Assembly: GCF_051401765.1 (NCBI RefSeq)
Contig: NW_027480569.1
Coordinates: forward strand, 558,001 to 622,000
Length of the DNA: 64,000 nucleotides
Reading direction: 5' to 3'
Source of the DNA: Calliopsis andreniformis
Taxonomy: Eukaryota > Arthropoda > Insecta > Hymenoptera > Andrenidae
Shown: one piece after another, positions 50,398-62,522 of the stretch
How the letters are laid out: the number at the start of each line of letters is the position of its first letter
How positions within the stretch are numbered: position 1 is the stretch's first letter
Position numbers and translations under genes: made by a program
Notes under the pieces: generated by a model
The model's database searches: none
Told to the model about the DNA's origin: nothing
What the model saw: only the letters and a program-made list of their open reading frames with translations

Positions 50398-51551
50398 TGA
50401 GCATTGAGAATTGAGGATTGATGGTTGAGTATTGAGAATTGAGGTTTGAGGATTGAGGATTGAGTATTGAAGATTGAGGATTAATGATTGAGGATTCAGT
50501 ATTGAGGATTGAGGATTGAGGATTGAGGATTGAAGATTGAGTATTGAGGATTGAAGATTGAAGATTGAGGATTTAGGGTTGAGGATTGAGAATTGAGGAT
50601 GGAGGATTGAGGATTGAGGATTGAGGATTGAGGATTGGGTATTGAGGATTGAAGAATGAGAATTGACGATTGAGGAATGAGTATTGAGGATTGAAGATTG
50701 AGTATTGACAATTGAAGGTTGATGATTGAGGATTGAGGACTGGGGATTGAGGATTGAGTATTGAGGATTGAGCATTGAGGATTGAAGATTGAGGACTGGG
50801 GATTGTGGATTGAAGATTGAGGATTAAAGATTGAGGATTGGGGATTGAGTATCTAGGATTGGAGATTGATTATTCAGGATTGAAGATTGAGGATTGAGGA
50901 TTGAGGATTGAGGATTGAGAATTGAGAATTGAGGATGAGGACTGACGGCTGAGGTTTGAGGTTTGAGGAATGAGGATTGAGGATTGATGACTGAGTATTG
51001 AGGATTGATGATTGAGGATTGAGGATTGAGGATTAAGGATTGAGGTTTGATGATTGAGACCTGAGTAATGTGGTTTGAAGATTGAGGACTGAGGATTCAG
51101 GATTGAGGATTGAGAATGAGGGCTGAGGGTTGAGGATTGAGGTTTGACGACTGAGGACTGAGGATTGAGGATTGAGGATTGAGGATTGAGGATTGAAGAT
51201 TGTGTATTGAGGATTGAACATTGAGCATTGAGGATTGAGTATTGAGGATTGGGGATTGAAGATTGAGTATTGAGGATTGGAGATTGAGGATTGAGGATTG
51301 AGGATTGAGGATTGAGGATTGAAGATTGAGGATTGAGGATTGAGGATTGAATATTGAGGATTGAGGGTTGAAGATTGAATATTGATGATTGAAGATTGAG
51401 GATTGAGGATTGAGTATTGAGGATTGACGCTTGAGGATTGAGGGTTGAGGGTGTAGGATTGAAGATAGAGGACTGAGTGTTCAGGACTGAGTGTTGAGAA
51501 TTGATGCTTGAGGTTTGAGATTTGATTATTGAATATTCTGGATTGAGTATT

Positions 51552-51582
51552 GAACCATCAGAATTCAGGATGCTCTATTGAG
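51552..51582 (+). repeat. L5 landmark
   Basis: Block P copy 3, 29800 bp after 21752. Confidence 0.84.
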
Positions 51583-51949
51583 TATTGAGAATTGAGGATT
51601 GATGGTTGAGTATTGAGGATTGATGGTTGAGTGTTGAGTGTAGAATATTGAGGATTGAAGATTGAGGATTGAGGATTGATGATTGAGGATTGAAGAATGA
51701 TTATTGATGATTGAAGATTGAGGATTGAGGATTGAGGGTTGAGGATTGAGGACGAGGACTGACGGTTGAGGATTGAGGTTTGGGGAATGAGAATTGAGGA
51801 TTGAGGACTGAGGCTTGAGGATTGTGGATTGAAGACTGAAGATTGAGGATTGAGGATTGAGGATTGAGGATTGAGTATTGAGGATTGAGTGATGAGAATT
51901 CATGTTTGAGGATAGAGACTTGAAGATTGCAGATTGAGTATTGAGTATT

Positions 51950-51981
51950 GAAATCTGTGAATTGATGTAATTCTATTGAGG
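51950..51981 (+). repeat. L4 landmark
   Basis: Exactly 29800 bp after 22150. Confidence 0.85.
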
Positions 51982-52776
51982 ATTGAGGATCGAGGATTGA
52001 GGATTGGGTATTGCGGATTGAACATTGAGGATTGAGGATTGAGGATTGAGGATTGAGGATTGAGGACAGAAGATTGAATATTGATGATTGAAGGTTGAGG
52101 ATTGAGGATTGAGGGTTGTGGATTGAGGACGAGGACTGAGGGTTGAGTATTGATGTTTGAGGTCTGAGGATTGGGGATTGAGGATTGAGAACTGAGGATT
52201 GAGGATTGAGGATTGAGAATTGATGATTGAGGGCTGAGGGCTGAAGATTGAGGATTGGGTATTGAGGATTGAAGAATGAGGATTGAGGATTGAGGACTGA
52301 GGATTGAGGATTGCAGATTGAGTATTGAGGGCTGAAGATTGAGGATTGAGGATTGAGGATTGAGGATTGAGGATTGAGGATTGAGGATTGAGGATTGAAG
52401 ATTGAGTATCGGGGATTGAAGATTGACGATTGAGGATTGAGTATTGAGGATTGAGGATTGAGCATTGAAGATTGAGGATTGGGGATTGAGGTTTGACGAT
52501 TGAGGATTGAGTATTGAGGATTGAAGATTGAGTATTGATGATTCAAGATTGAGGATTGAAGATTGAGGGTTGAGGATTGAGGACGAGGACTGACGGTTGG
52601 GGATTGAGGTTTGAGGATCGAGGATTGAGGACTGAGGACTAGGGCTTGAGGATTGACGATTGAGCATAGAGGATTGAAGACTGAGGACTGGCGGTTTAGG
52701 ATTGAATATTGAGGATTGAGGATTGAGTATTGAGGATTGAGAATGAGGGCTGAGGGTTGAGGATTGAGGTTTGAGT

Positions 52777-52806
52777 ATAGAATCCTGAGAATTCAGGATA
52801 TTCTAT
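52777..52806. repeat. L1 landmark, intact hairpin (block P copy 3)
   Basis: Perfect arms; exactly 29800 bp after 22977. Confidence 0.9.
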
Positions 52807-53680
52807 TGAGCATTGAGAATTGAGAATTGATGGTTGAGTATTGAGAATTGAGGTTTGAGGATTGAGGATTGAGTATTGAAGATTGAGGATTAATGATTGA
52901 GGATTCAGTATTGAGGATTGAGGATAGAGGATTGAGGATTGAAGATTGAGTATTGAGGATTGAAGATTGAAGATTGAGGATTGAGGATTTAGCATTGAGG
53001 ACTGAGGATTGGGGATTGAGGACTGACGATTGAGGATTGAGTACTGAGGATTGCAGATTGAGTATTGACGATTGAAGATTGAGGATTGAGGATTGAGGGT
53101 TGAGGATTGAGGATTGAGGACGAGGACTGACGGTTGAGGATTGACGATTGAGGATTGAGCAAAGAGGATTGAAGATTGAGGACTGGCGATTGAGGATTGA
53201 AGATTGAGGATTAAGGATTGAGGATTGGGGAGTGAGGATCTAGTATTGGAGATTGATTATTGGGGATTGAAGATTGAGGATTGAGGATTGAGAATTGAGA
53301 ATTGAGTATGAGGACTGAGGGTTGAGGTTTGAGGTTTGAGGAACGAGGATTTAGGATTGGAGATTGAGGATTGGGTATTGAGGATTGAACATTGAGGATT
53401 GAGGATTCCGAAATGAGGACTGAGGATTGAAGATTGAGGATTGAGTATTGAGTATTGAGAATTGAGGATTGAGGATTGAAGATTGAGTATTGAGGATTCA
53501 AGATTGAGGATTGAGGATTGAGGATTGAGGAATGAGGATTGAGTGTTGAAGGTTGAGGATTGAGGATTGAAGAATGTGGATTGAGGATTGAGGATTGACG
53601 CTTGAGGATTGAGGATTGAAGATTGAGGATTGGGTATTGAGGATTGAACATTGAGGATTGAGGATTCCGAATAGAGGACT

Positions 53681-54610
53681 GAGGATTGAAGATTGAGGAT
53701 TGAGTATTGCGTATTGAGAATTGAGGATTGAGGATTGAAGATTGAGTATTGAGGATTGAAGATTGAGGATTGAGGATTGAGGAATGAGGATTGAGGATTG
53801 AGGATTGCAGATTGAATATTGAGGATCGAAGATTGAGGATTCAGGATTGAGGATTGATGTTTGAGGAACGAGGATTGAGAATTGAGGATTGAGGACTGAG
53901 GATTGACGACTGAGTATTGAAGATTGAGGATTTATGACAGAGGATTGAGGGTTGAGGATTGAGGACTGAGGATTGGGGATTGAGGATTGAGCATTGAGGT
54001 TTGAGGACTGAGGCTTGAGGATTGAGGATTGAGCATAGAGGATTGAAGATTGAGGACTGGCGATTGAGGATTGAAGATTGAGGATTAAGGATTGAGGATT
54101 GGGGATTCAGGATGTAGTATTGGAGATTGATTATTGGGGATTGAAGATTGAGGGTTGAGGATTGAGAATTGAGGATTGAGGATGAGGACTGAGGGTTGAG
54201 GATTGAGGTTTGAGGAACGAGGGTTGAGGATTGAGGATTGAGGACTGAGTGTTGATGGTTGAGTGATGAGAACTGATATTTGTGGATTGAGATTTGAAGA
54301 GTGAAGAATGGGGATTGAGTATTGAAAACTGTGAATTGAGGATATTCTATTGAGGATTGAGGATTGACAATTTATTTATGAGGACTGTGGGCTGAAGATT
54401 GAGGATTCAGGATTGAGGATTAGGGATTGAGGTTTGAGGACTGAGGATTGAGGGTTGAGGATTCAGGATTGATGATTGACGCTTGACGATTGAGGATTGA
54501 AGATTGAGGATTGGGTATTGAGGATTGAACATTGAGGATTGAGGATTCCGAATTGAGGATTGAGGATTGAAGATTGAGGATTGAGTATTGAGTACTGAGA
54601 ATTGAGGATT
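53681..54610 (+). repeat. Family A segment with L2
   Basis: No gene. GATCGAAG (near 53826) through L2 (54324) follows 56.33-56.9 kb, with a length difference of some heptamers before L2. A TTCCGAA marker lies near 54547. Confidence 0.74.
54324..54383 (+). repeat. L2 landmark
   Basis: Standard form with complete CAATTTATTTATG tail. Confidence 0.86.
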
Positions 54611-55440
54611 GAGTATTGAGGATTGAGCATTGAGGATTGAAGATTGAGGACTGGGGATTGTGGATTGAAGATTGAGGATTAAAGATTGAGGATTGGGGAT
54701 TGAGTATCTAGGATTGGAGATTGATTATTCAGGATTGAAGATTGAGGATTGAGTATTGAGGATTGAGGATTGAGAATTGAGAATTGAGGATGAGGACTGA
54801 CGGCTGAGGTTTGAGGTTTGAGGAATGAGGATCGAGGATTGATGACTGAGGATTGAGGATTGAGGATTGAGGATTAAGGATTGAGGATTGATGATTGAGA
54901 CCTGAGTAATGAGGTTTGAAGATTGAGGACTGAGGATTCAGGATTGAGGATTGAGAATGAGGGCTGAGGGTTGAGGATTGAGGTTTGACGACTGAGGACT
55001 GAGGATTGAGGATTGAGGATTGAGGATTGAGGATTGGGGATTGAAGATTGCAGTATTGAGGATTGGAGATTGAGGATTGAGGATTGAGGATTGAGGATTG
55101 AGGATTGAAGATTGAGGATTGAGGATTGAGGATTGAATATTGAGGATTGAGGGTTGAAGATTGAATATTGATGATTGAGGATTGAGGATTGAGGATTGAG
55201 GATTGCAGATTGAATATTGATGATTGAAGATTGAGGATTGAGGATTGAGGGTTGTGGATTGAGGACGGGGACTGTGGGTTGAATATAGATGTTTGAGCTC
55301 TGAGGATTGAGGATTGAGGATTGAGGATTGAAGATTGAGGTTTGGGTATTGAGGGTTGAAGAATGAGTATTGAGGATTGAGGGTTGAGTATTGAGGATTA
55401 CAGATTGAGTATTGAGGATTGAAGATTGAGGATTGAGGTT
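54611..55440 (+). repeat. Segment matching 30.66-31.68 kb with an internal gap
   Basis: No gene. From GAGTATTGAGGATTGAGC the segment follows 30664 onward at a 23948-bp offset, including GAGACCTGAGTAATG and the out-of-phase GATTGCAGTATTGAGG. It lacks about 50 bp near 55030 and a further piece (the GGTCTTAGG region) that are present in the partner. Confidence 0.74.
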
Positions 55441-55710
55441 TGAGGATTGAGGATTGAGGATTGAGGATTGAGGATTCAGGATTGAGGATTGATGTTTGAA
55501 GAACGAGGATTGAGGATTGAGGATTGAGGACTGAGGATTGACGACTGAGTATTGAAGATTGAGGATTTATGACTGAGGATTGAGGATTGAGGATTGATGA
55601 TTGAGGATTGAGGATTGAAGATTGAGTATAGAGGATTGAATATTGAGGATTGAAGATTGAGTATTGAGGACTGAGAATGAGGGCTGAGGGTTGAGGATTG
55701 AGGTTTGAGT

Positions 55711-55740
55711 ATAGAATCCTGAGAATTCAGGATATTCTAT
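55711..55740. repeat. L1 landmark, intact hairpin
   Basis: Perfect arms with the GAGACTTGAGG flank, like the first two of the 32.6-kb triple. Confidence 0.9.
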
Positions 55741-56164
55741 TGAGCATTGAGACTTGAGGATTGATGGTTGAGTATTGAGAATTGAGGTTTGAGGATTGAG
55801 GATTGAGTATTGAAGATTGAGGATTCATGATTGAGGATTGAGTATTGAGGATTGAGGATTGAGGATTGAGGATTGAAGAATGAGGATTGAGGATTGAGGA
55901 TTGAGGATTGAGGATTGCAGATTGAGTATTGAGGATTGAAGATTGAGGATTCAGGATTGAGGATTGATGTTTGAAGAACGAGGATTGAGGATTGAGGATT
56001 GAGGACTGAGGATTGACGACTGAGTATTGAAGGTTGAGGATTTATGACTGAGGATTGAGGATTGAGGATTGAAGATTGAGTATAGAGGATTGAATATTGA
56101 GGATTGAAGATTGAGTATTGAGGATTGAGAATGAGGGCTGAGGGTTGAGGATTGAGGTTTGAGT

Positions 56165-56194
56165 ATAGAATCCTGAGAATTCAGGATATTCTAT
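56165..56194. repeat. L1 landmark, intact hairpin
   Basis: Perfect arms, 454 bp after 55711. The downstream heptamer GGTCGAGT is private. Confidence 0.9.
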
Positions 56195-56270
56195 TGAGCA
56201 TTGAGAATTGAGGATTGATGGTCGAGTATTGAGAATTGAGGTTTGAGGATTGAGGATTGAGGATTGAAGA

Positions 56271-57030
56271 ATGAGGATTGAGGATTGAGGATTGAGGATT
56301 GAGGATTGAGGATTGCAGATTGAATAGTGAGGATCGAAGATTGAGGATTCAGGATTGAGGATTGATGTTTGAGGAACGAGGATTGAGAATTGAGGATTGA
56401 GGACTGAGGATTGACGACTGAGTATTGAAGATTGAGGATTTATGACAGAGGATTGAGGGTTGAGGATTGAGGACTGAGGATTGGGGATTGAGGATTGAGC
56501 ATTGAGGTTTGAGGACTGAGGCTTGAGGATTGAGGATTGAGCATAGAGGATTGAAGATTGAGGACTGGCGATTGAGGATTGAAGATTGAGGATTAAGGAT
56601 TGAGGATTGGGGATTCAGGATGTAGTATTGGAGATTGATTATTGGGGATTGAAGATTGAGGGTTGAGGATTGAGAATTGAGGATTGAGGATGAGGACTGA
56701 GGGTTGAGGATTGAGGTTTGAGGAACGAGGGTTGAGGATTGAGGATTGAGGACTGGGGATTGAAGACTGAGGACTGAGTGTTGATGGTTGAGTGATGAGA
56801 ACTGATATTTGTGGATTGAGATTTGAAGAGTGAAGAATGGGGATTGAGTATTGAAAACTGTGAATTGAGGATATTCTATTGAGGATTGAGGATTGACAAT
56901 TTATTTATGAGGACTGTGGGCTGAAGATTGAGGATTCAGGATTGAGGATTAGGGATTGAGGTTTGAGGACTGAGGATTGAGGGTTGAGGATTCAGGATTG
57001 ATGATTGACGCTTGACGATTGAGGATTGAA
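56271..57030 (+). repeat. Family A segment repeated at the right window end
   Basis: No gene. GATCGAAG, TTTGAGGAACGAGG, GGATGTAGTATTGGAG and L2 (56853) reappear 6944 bp later up to the last base of the window. Confidence 0.8.
56853..56912 (+). repeat. L2 landmark
   Basis: Standard form; repeated at 63797. Confidence 0.86.
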
Positions 57031-58480
57031 GATTGTGTATTGAGGATTGAACATTGAGCATTGAGGATTGAGTATTGAGGATTGGGGATTGAAGATTGCA
57101 GTATTGAGGATTGGAGATTGAGGATTGAAGATTGAGGATTGAGGATTGAGGATTGAAGATTGAGGATTGAGGATTGAGGATTGAATATTGAGGATTGAGG
57201 GTTGAAGATTGAATATTGATGATTGAAGATTGAGGATTGAGGATTGAGGGTTGTGGATTGAGGACGGGGACTGAGGGTTGAATATTGATGTTTGAGGTCT
57301 TAGGATTGAGGATTGAGGATTGAGGATTGAAGATTGAGGATTGGGTATTGAGGGTTGAAGAATGAGTATTGAGGATTGAGGATTGAGGATTGAGGATTGC
57401 AGATTGAATATTGATGATTGAAGATTGAGGATTGAGGATTGAGGGTTGTGGATTGAGGACGGGGACTGTGGGTTGAATATAGATGTTTGAGCTCTGAGGA
57501 TTGAGGATTGAGGATTGAGGATTGAAGATTGAGGTTTGGGTATTGAGGGTTGAAGAATGAGTATTGAGGATTGAGGTTTGAGTATTGAGGATTGCAGATT
57601 GAGTATTGAGGATTGAAGATAGAGGATTGAGGATTGAGGATTGAGGATTGAGGATTGAGGATTGAGGGTGAGGATTGAAGATTGAGTATTGAGGATTGAA
57701 GATTGAGGATTGAGGATTGAGGTTTGAGGATTGAGGATTGAGGAGTGAAGATTGAGGATTGAGGATAGAGGATTGAGGATTGAAGATTGAATAGTGAGGA
57801 TTGAAGATTGAGGATTGAGGATTGAGGATTGAGGATTGAGGATTTAGCATTGAGGACTGAGGATTGGGGATTGAGGATTGATGATTGAGGATTGAGTACT
57901 GAGGATTGCAGATTGAGTATTGACGATTGAAGATTGAGGATTGAGGATTGAGGGTTGAGGATTGAGGACGAGGACTGACGGTTGAGGATTGAGGATTGAG
58001 GACTGAGGCTTGAGGGTTGAGGATTGAGCAATGAGGATTGAAGATTGAGGACTGGCGATTGAGGATTGAAGATTGAGGATTAAGGATTGAGGATTGGGGA
58101 TTGAGGATCTAGTATTGGAGATTGATTATTGGGGATTGAAGATTGAGGATTGAGGATTGAGAATTGAGAATTGAGTATGAGGACTGAGGGTTGAGGATTG
58201 AGGTTTGAGGAACGAGGGTTGAGGATTGGAGATTGAGGATTGGAGATTGAGGATTGGGTATTGAGGATTGAACATTGAGGATTGAGGATTCCGAATTGAG
58301 GACTGAGGATTGAAGATTGAGGATTGAGTATTAAGTATTGAGAATTGAGGATTGAGGATTGAAGATTGAGTATTGAGAAATTCATGATTGAGGATTGAGG
58401 ATTGAGGAATGAGGATTGAGTGTTGAAGGTTGAGGATTGAGGATTGAAGAATGAGGATTGAGGATTGAGGATTGAGGATT
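57031..58480 (+). repeat. Segment matching 31.09-32.35 kb
   Basis: The offset is 25938 bp through most of the segment. Shared rare words are GATTGCAGTATTGAGG, GAATAGTGAGG and GAGGAGTGAAG. The GGGTGTGG junction of the partner is GGGTGAGG here. No landmark box and no gene. Confidence 0.78.
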
Positions 58481-58728
58481 GAGGATTCAGGATTGAGGAT
58501 TGATGTTTGAAGAACGAGGATTGAGGATTGAGGATTGAGGACTGAGGATTGACGACTGAGTATTGAAGATTGAGGATTTATGACTGAGGATTGAGGATTG
58601 AGGATTGAGGATTGATGATTGAGGATTGAGGATTGAAGATTGAGTATAGAGGATTGAATATTGAGGATTGAAGATTGAGTATTGAGGATTGAGAATGAGG
58701 GCTGAGGGTTGAGGATTGAGGTTTGAGT

Positions 58729-58758
58729 ATAGAATCCTGAGAATTCAGGATATTCTAT
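58729..58758. repeat. L1 landmark, intact hairpin
   Basis: Perfect arms with the GAGACTTGAGG flank. Confidence 0.9.
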
Positions 58759-59203
58759 TGAGCATTGAGACTTGAGGATTGATGGTTGAGTATTGAGAAT
58801 TGAGGTTTGAGGATTGAGGATTGAGTATTGAAGATTGAGGATTAATGATTGAGGATTGAGTATTGAGGATTGAGGATTGAGGATTGAGGATTGAAGAATG
58901 AGGATTGAGGATTGAGGATTGAGGATTGAGGATTGCAGATTGAGTATTGAGGATTGAAGATTGAGGATTCAGGATTGAGGATTGATGTTTGAAGAACGAG
59001 GATTGAGGATTGAGGATTGAGGACTGAGGATTGACGACTGAGTATTGAAGGTTGAGGATTTATGACTGAGGATTGAGGATTGAGGATTGATGATTGAGGA
59101 TTGAGGATTGAAGATTGAGTATAGAGGATTGAATATTGAGGATTGAAGATTGAGTATTGAGGATTGAGAATGAGGGCTGAGGGTTGAGGATTGAGGTTTG
59201 AGT

Positions 59204-59233
59204 ATAGAATCCTGAGAATTCAGGATATTCTAT
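59204..59233. repeat. L1 landmark, intact hairpin
   Basis: Perfect arms, 475 bp after 58729. The GAGAATTGAGG flank matches the third of the 32.6-kb triple. Confidence 0.9.
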
Positions 59234-59563
59234 TGAGCATTGAGAATTGAGGATTGATGGTTGAGTATTGAGAATTGAGGTTTGAGTATTGAGGATTGAG
59301 TATTGAAGATTGAGGATTAATGATTGAGGATTGAGTATTGAGGATTGAGGATTGAGGATTGAGGATTGAAGATTGAGTATTGAGGATTGAAGATTGAAGA
59401 TTGAGGATTGAGGATTGAGGATTGAGTATTGAGGATTGACGCTTGAGGATTGAGGGTTGAGGGTGTAGGATTGAAGATAGAGGACTGAGTGTTCAGGACT
59501 GAGTGTTGAGAATTGATGCTTGAGGTTTGAGATTTGATTATTGAATATTCTGGATTGAGTATT

Positions 59564-59594
59564 GAACCATCAGAATTCAGGATGCTCTATTGAG
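59564..59594 (+). repeat. L5 landmark
   Basis: Standard form with the GAATATTC lead-in. Confidence 0.84.
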
Positions 59595-59961
59595 TATTGA
59601 GAATTGAGGATTGATGGTTGAGTATTGAGGATTGATGGTTGAGTGTTGAGTGTAGAATATTGAGGATTGAAGGTTGAGGATTGAGGATTGATGATTGAGG
59701 ATTAAAGATTGATTATTGATGATTGAAGATTGAGGATTGAGGATTGAGGGTTGAGGATTGAGGACGAGGACTGACGGTTGAGGATTGAGGTTTGGGGATT
59801 GAGAATTGAGGATTGAGGACTGAGGCTTGAGGATTGAGGATTGAAGACTGAAGATTGAGGATTGAGGATTGAGGATTGAGGATTGAGTATTGAGGATTGA
59901 GTGATGAGGATTCATGTTTGAGGATAGAGACTTGAAGATTGCAGATTGAGTATTGAGTATT

Positions 59962-59993
59962 GAAATCTGTGAATTGATGTAATTCTATTGAGG
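59962..59993 (+). repeat. L4 landmark
   Basis: 398 bp after the L5 at 59564. Its upstream GAATTC has mutated to GGATTC. Confidence 0.85.
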
Positions 59994-61735
59994 ATTGAGG
60001 ATCGAGGATTGAGGATTGGGTATTGCGGATTGAACATTGAGGATTGAGGATTGAGGATTGAGGATTAAGGATTGAGGACTGAAGATTGAATATTGATTAT
60101 TGAAGATTGAGGATTGAGGATTGAGGGTTGTGGATTGAGGAAGAGGACTCAGGGTTGAGTATTGATGTTTGAGGTCTGAGGATTGGGGATTGAGGATTGA
60201 GAACTGAGGATTGAGGATTGAGGATTGAGAATTGATGATTGAGGGCTGAGGATTGTGGATTGAGGATTGAGGATTGAGGATTGAGGATTGAGGTTTGAGG
60301 ATTGAAGATTGAGGATTGGGGATTGAGGAGTGACGATTGAGGATTGAGGATTGAGGATTGAGAGTTGAGGATCGATGATTCAAGATTGAGTATTGAGGAT
60401 TGTAGAATGAGGATTGAGGATTGAGGATTGAGGATTGAGGATTGAGGATTGAAGATTTAGTATTGAGGATTGAAGATAGAGGATTGAGTATTGAGGATTG
60501 AGGATTGAGGATTGAAGATTCAGGATTGGGTAGTGAGGATTGATGAATGAGGATTGAGGATTGAGGATTGAGGATTGAGTATTGAGGATTGAAGATTGAG
60601 TATTGAGGATAGAAGACGGACGATTGAAGATTGAGTATTCAGGATTGAGGATGGGGGCTGACGGTTGAGGATTGAGGTTTGAGGACTGAGGACTGAGGAT
60701 AGAGCATTGAGAAATGAGGATTGAGGATTGATGATTGAAGATTGAGTATTGGGTATTGAGGATTGAAGAATGAGGATTGAGGATTGAGGTTTGAGGATTT
60801 AGGATTGAGGATTGAGGAATGAAAATTGAGGGTTGAGGGTTGAGGATTGAGGATTGAAGGATGAGTATTGACGATTGAAGATTGACGACTGAGGATTGAG
60901 TATTGAGGACTGAAGTTTGACGATTGAGGATTGAGGATTGAGGATTGAAGATTGAGTATTGAGGATTGAAGATTGAGGATTGAGTATTGAGGATTGAAGA
61001 TTGAGGTTTGAGGACTGAGGATTGAGGATTGAGGATTGAGGATTGAAGATTGAGGATTGAGTATTGAGGATTGAAGATTGAGGATTGAGGATTGAGGATT
61101 GGGGATTGACGTTGAGTGCTGAGGGTTGAGGATTGAGGTTTGAGAACTGAGGACTGAGGATTGAGGATTGAGAATTGAGGATTGGGGATTGAGGATTGAA
61201 GATTGAGGATTGGGTATTGAGGATTGAAGAATGAGGATTGAGGATTGAGGATTGAGGATTGAGGAATGGAAATTGAGGGTTGAGGGTTGAGGATTGAGGA
61301 TTGAAGAATGAGTATTGACGATTGAAGGTTGAGGATTGAGGATTGAGTATTGAGGACTGAAGATTGACGATTGAGGATTGAGGATTGAGGATTGAAGATT
61401 GAGTATTGAGGATTGAAGATTGAGGATCGAGGATTGATCATTGAGGACTGAGGATTGAGGACTGAGGATTGAGGATTGAGAATTGAGAACTGATAATGAG
61501 GACTGAGGGTTGAGGATTGAGGATACAGGATTGAGGATTGAGGATTGAGTATTGAAGATTGAGGATTGATGACTGAGTATTGAGGATTGAGGATTGAAAA
61601 TTGATTATTAAGGATTGAAGATTGAGGTTTGAGGATTGAGGATTGAACATTGAGGACTGAGTGTTGAGTGTTGAGTGATGAGAATTTATGTTTGTGGATA
61701 GTGGTTTGAAGATTGCAGATTGAGTATTGAGTATT

Positions 61736-61795
61736 GAAAACTTTGAATTGAGGATATTCTATTGAGGATTGAGGATTGACAACAGATTGTTGAGG
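61736..61795 (+). repeat. Diverged L2 landmark with a small inverted repeat
   Basis: The box reads GAAAACTTTGAATTGAGG. In place of the AT-rich tail there is CAACAGATTGTTG (61780-61792), with 5-bp arms CAACA/TGTTG around GAT. Confidence 0.8.
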
Positions 61796-62462
61796 ACTGA
61801 GGGCTGAAGATTGAGGATTCAGGATTTTGGATCCAGAATTGAGGTTTGAGGACTAAGGATTGAGGATTGAAGATTGAGTATTGAGGATTGAGGATTGAGG
61901 ATAGAAGATTGAGGATTGAGGATTGAGGATGGTGGCTGACGGTTCAGGATTGAGGTTTGAGGACTGAGGACTGAGGATAGAGCATTGAGAAATGAGGACT
62001 GAGTATTGAGGATTGAAGATTGAGTATTGGGTATTGAGGGTCGAAGAATGAGGATTGAGGATTGATGTTAGAGGATTGAGGATTGAAGATTGAGTATTGA
62101 GGATTGAAGACTGACGTTTGAGGATTGAGGATTGAGGACTGAGAATTGAGGATTGAGGATTGAAGATTGAGGATTGGGTATTGAGGATTGAAGAATGAGG
62201 ATTGAGGATTGAGGATAGAGGATTGAGTGTTGAGTATTGAAGATTGAGTATTGAGGATAGAAGACTGACGGTTGAGGATTGAGGATTGAGTGTTGAAGAT
62301 TGAGGATTGATGATTGAGGAATGAGGATTGAGGATTGAGGATTGAGGATTGAGTATTGAAGATTGAGGATTGATGATTGAGGACTGAGGATTGAGTGTTG
62401 AGTGATGAGAATTGATGTTTGTGGATAGAGGTTTGAAGATTGCAGATTGAGTATTGACTATT

Positions 62463-62522
62463 GAAAACCTTGAATTGATGATATTCTATTGAGGATTGAG
62501 GATTGACAACAGATTGTTGAGG
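62463..62522 (+). repeat. Diverged L2 landmark with a small inverted repeat
   Basis: Reads GAAAACCTTGAATTGATG, with the same CAACAGATTGTTG at 62507-62519, 727 bp after the first. Confidence 0.8.

Larger units (their letters stand above)
50201..53680 (+). repeat. Dispersed block P, copy 3
   Basis: Landmarks L1 variant (50368), L5 (51552), L4 (51950) and L1 (52777) occur in the order seen at 27310, 28501, 28906 and 29726. Offsets drift between 23044 and 23058 by whole heptamers. From 50671 the block also matches 20871-23475 at exactly 29800 bp. No gene. Confidence 0.85.
55441..56270 (+). repeat. Two hairpin subunits in tandem (454-bp spacing)
   Basis: Start words ATTCAGGATTGAGG near 55473 and 55949 precede L1 hairpins at 55711 and 56165. 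The content is that of the 440/475-bp subunits. The second subunit lacks three heptamers (GATTGATGATTGAGG region) before its hairpin. No gene. Confidence 0.8.
58481..59410 (+). repeat. Two hairpin subunits in tandem (475-bp spacing)
   Basis: L1 hairpins at 58729 and 59204 lie in subunits like those at 32812-33690. The first has one extra heptamer before GATGATTGAGG near 58610. No gene. Confidence 0.8.
59411..60300 (+). repeat. Family C segment with L5 and L4
   Basis: No gene. L5 (59564) and L4 (59962) follow 21.6-22.45 kb, with private changes such as GGATTCATG in place of GAATTCATG near 59898 and GGAAGAGGACTCAGGG near 60139. Matching fades after about 60250. Confidence 0.78.

Noticed and set aside
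32..61650. Dozens of minus-strand open frames of 60-561 codons made of ILNPQSS-like heptads
   Set aside because: All three minus frames are open at once, and overlapping frames give the same heptad. Frames begin at chance CAT (GAGCATT, GAACATT) and end at chance CTA, TTA or TCA on +. No domain, signal, splice or codon signal is visible, and frame is not preserved across indels.
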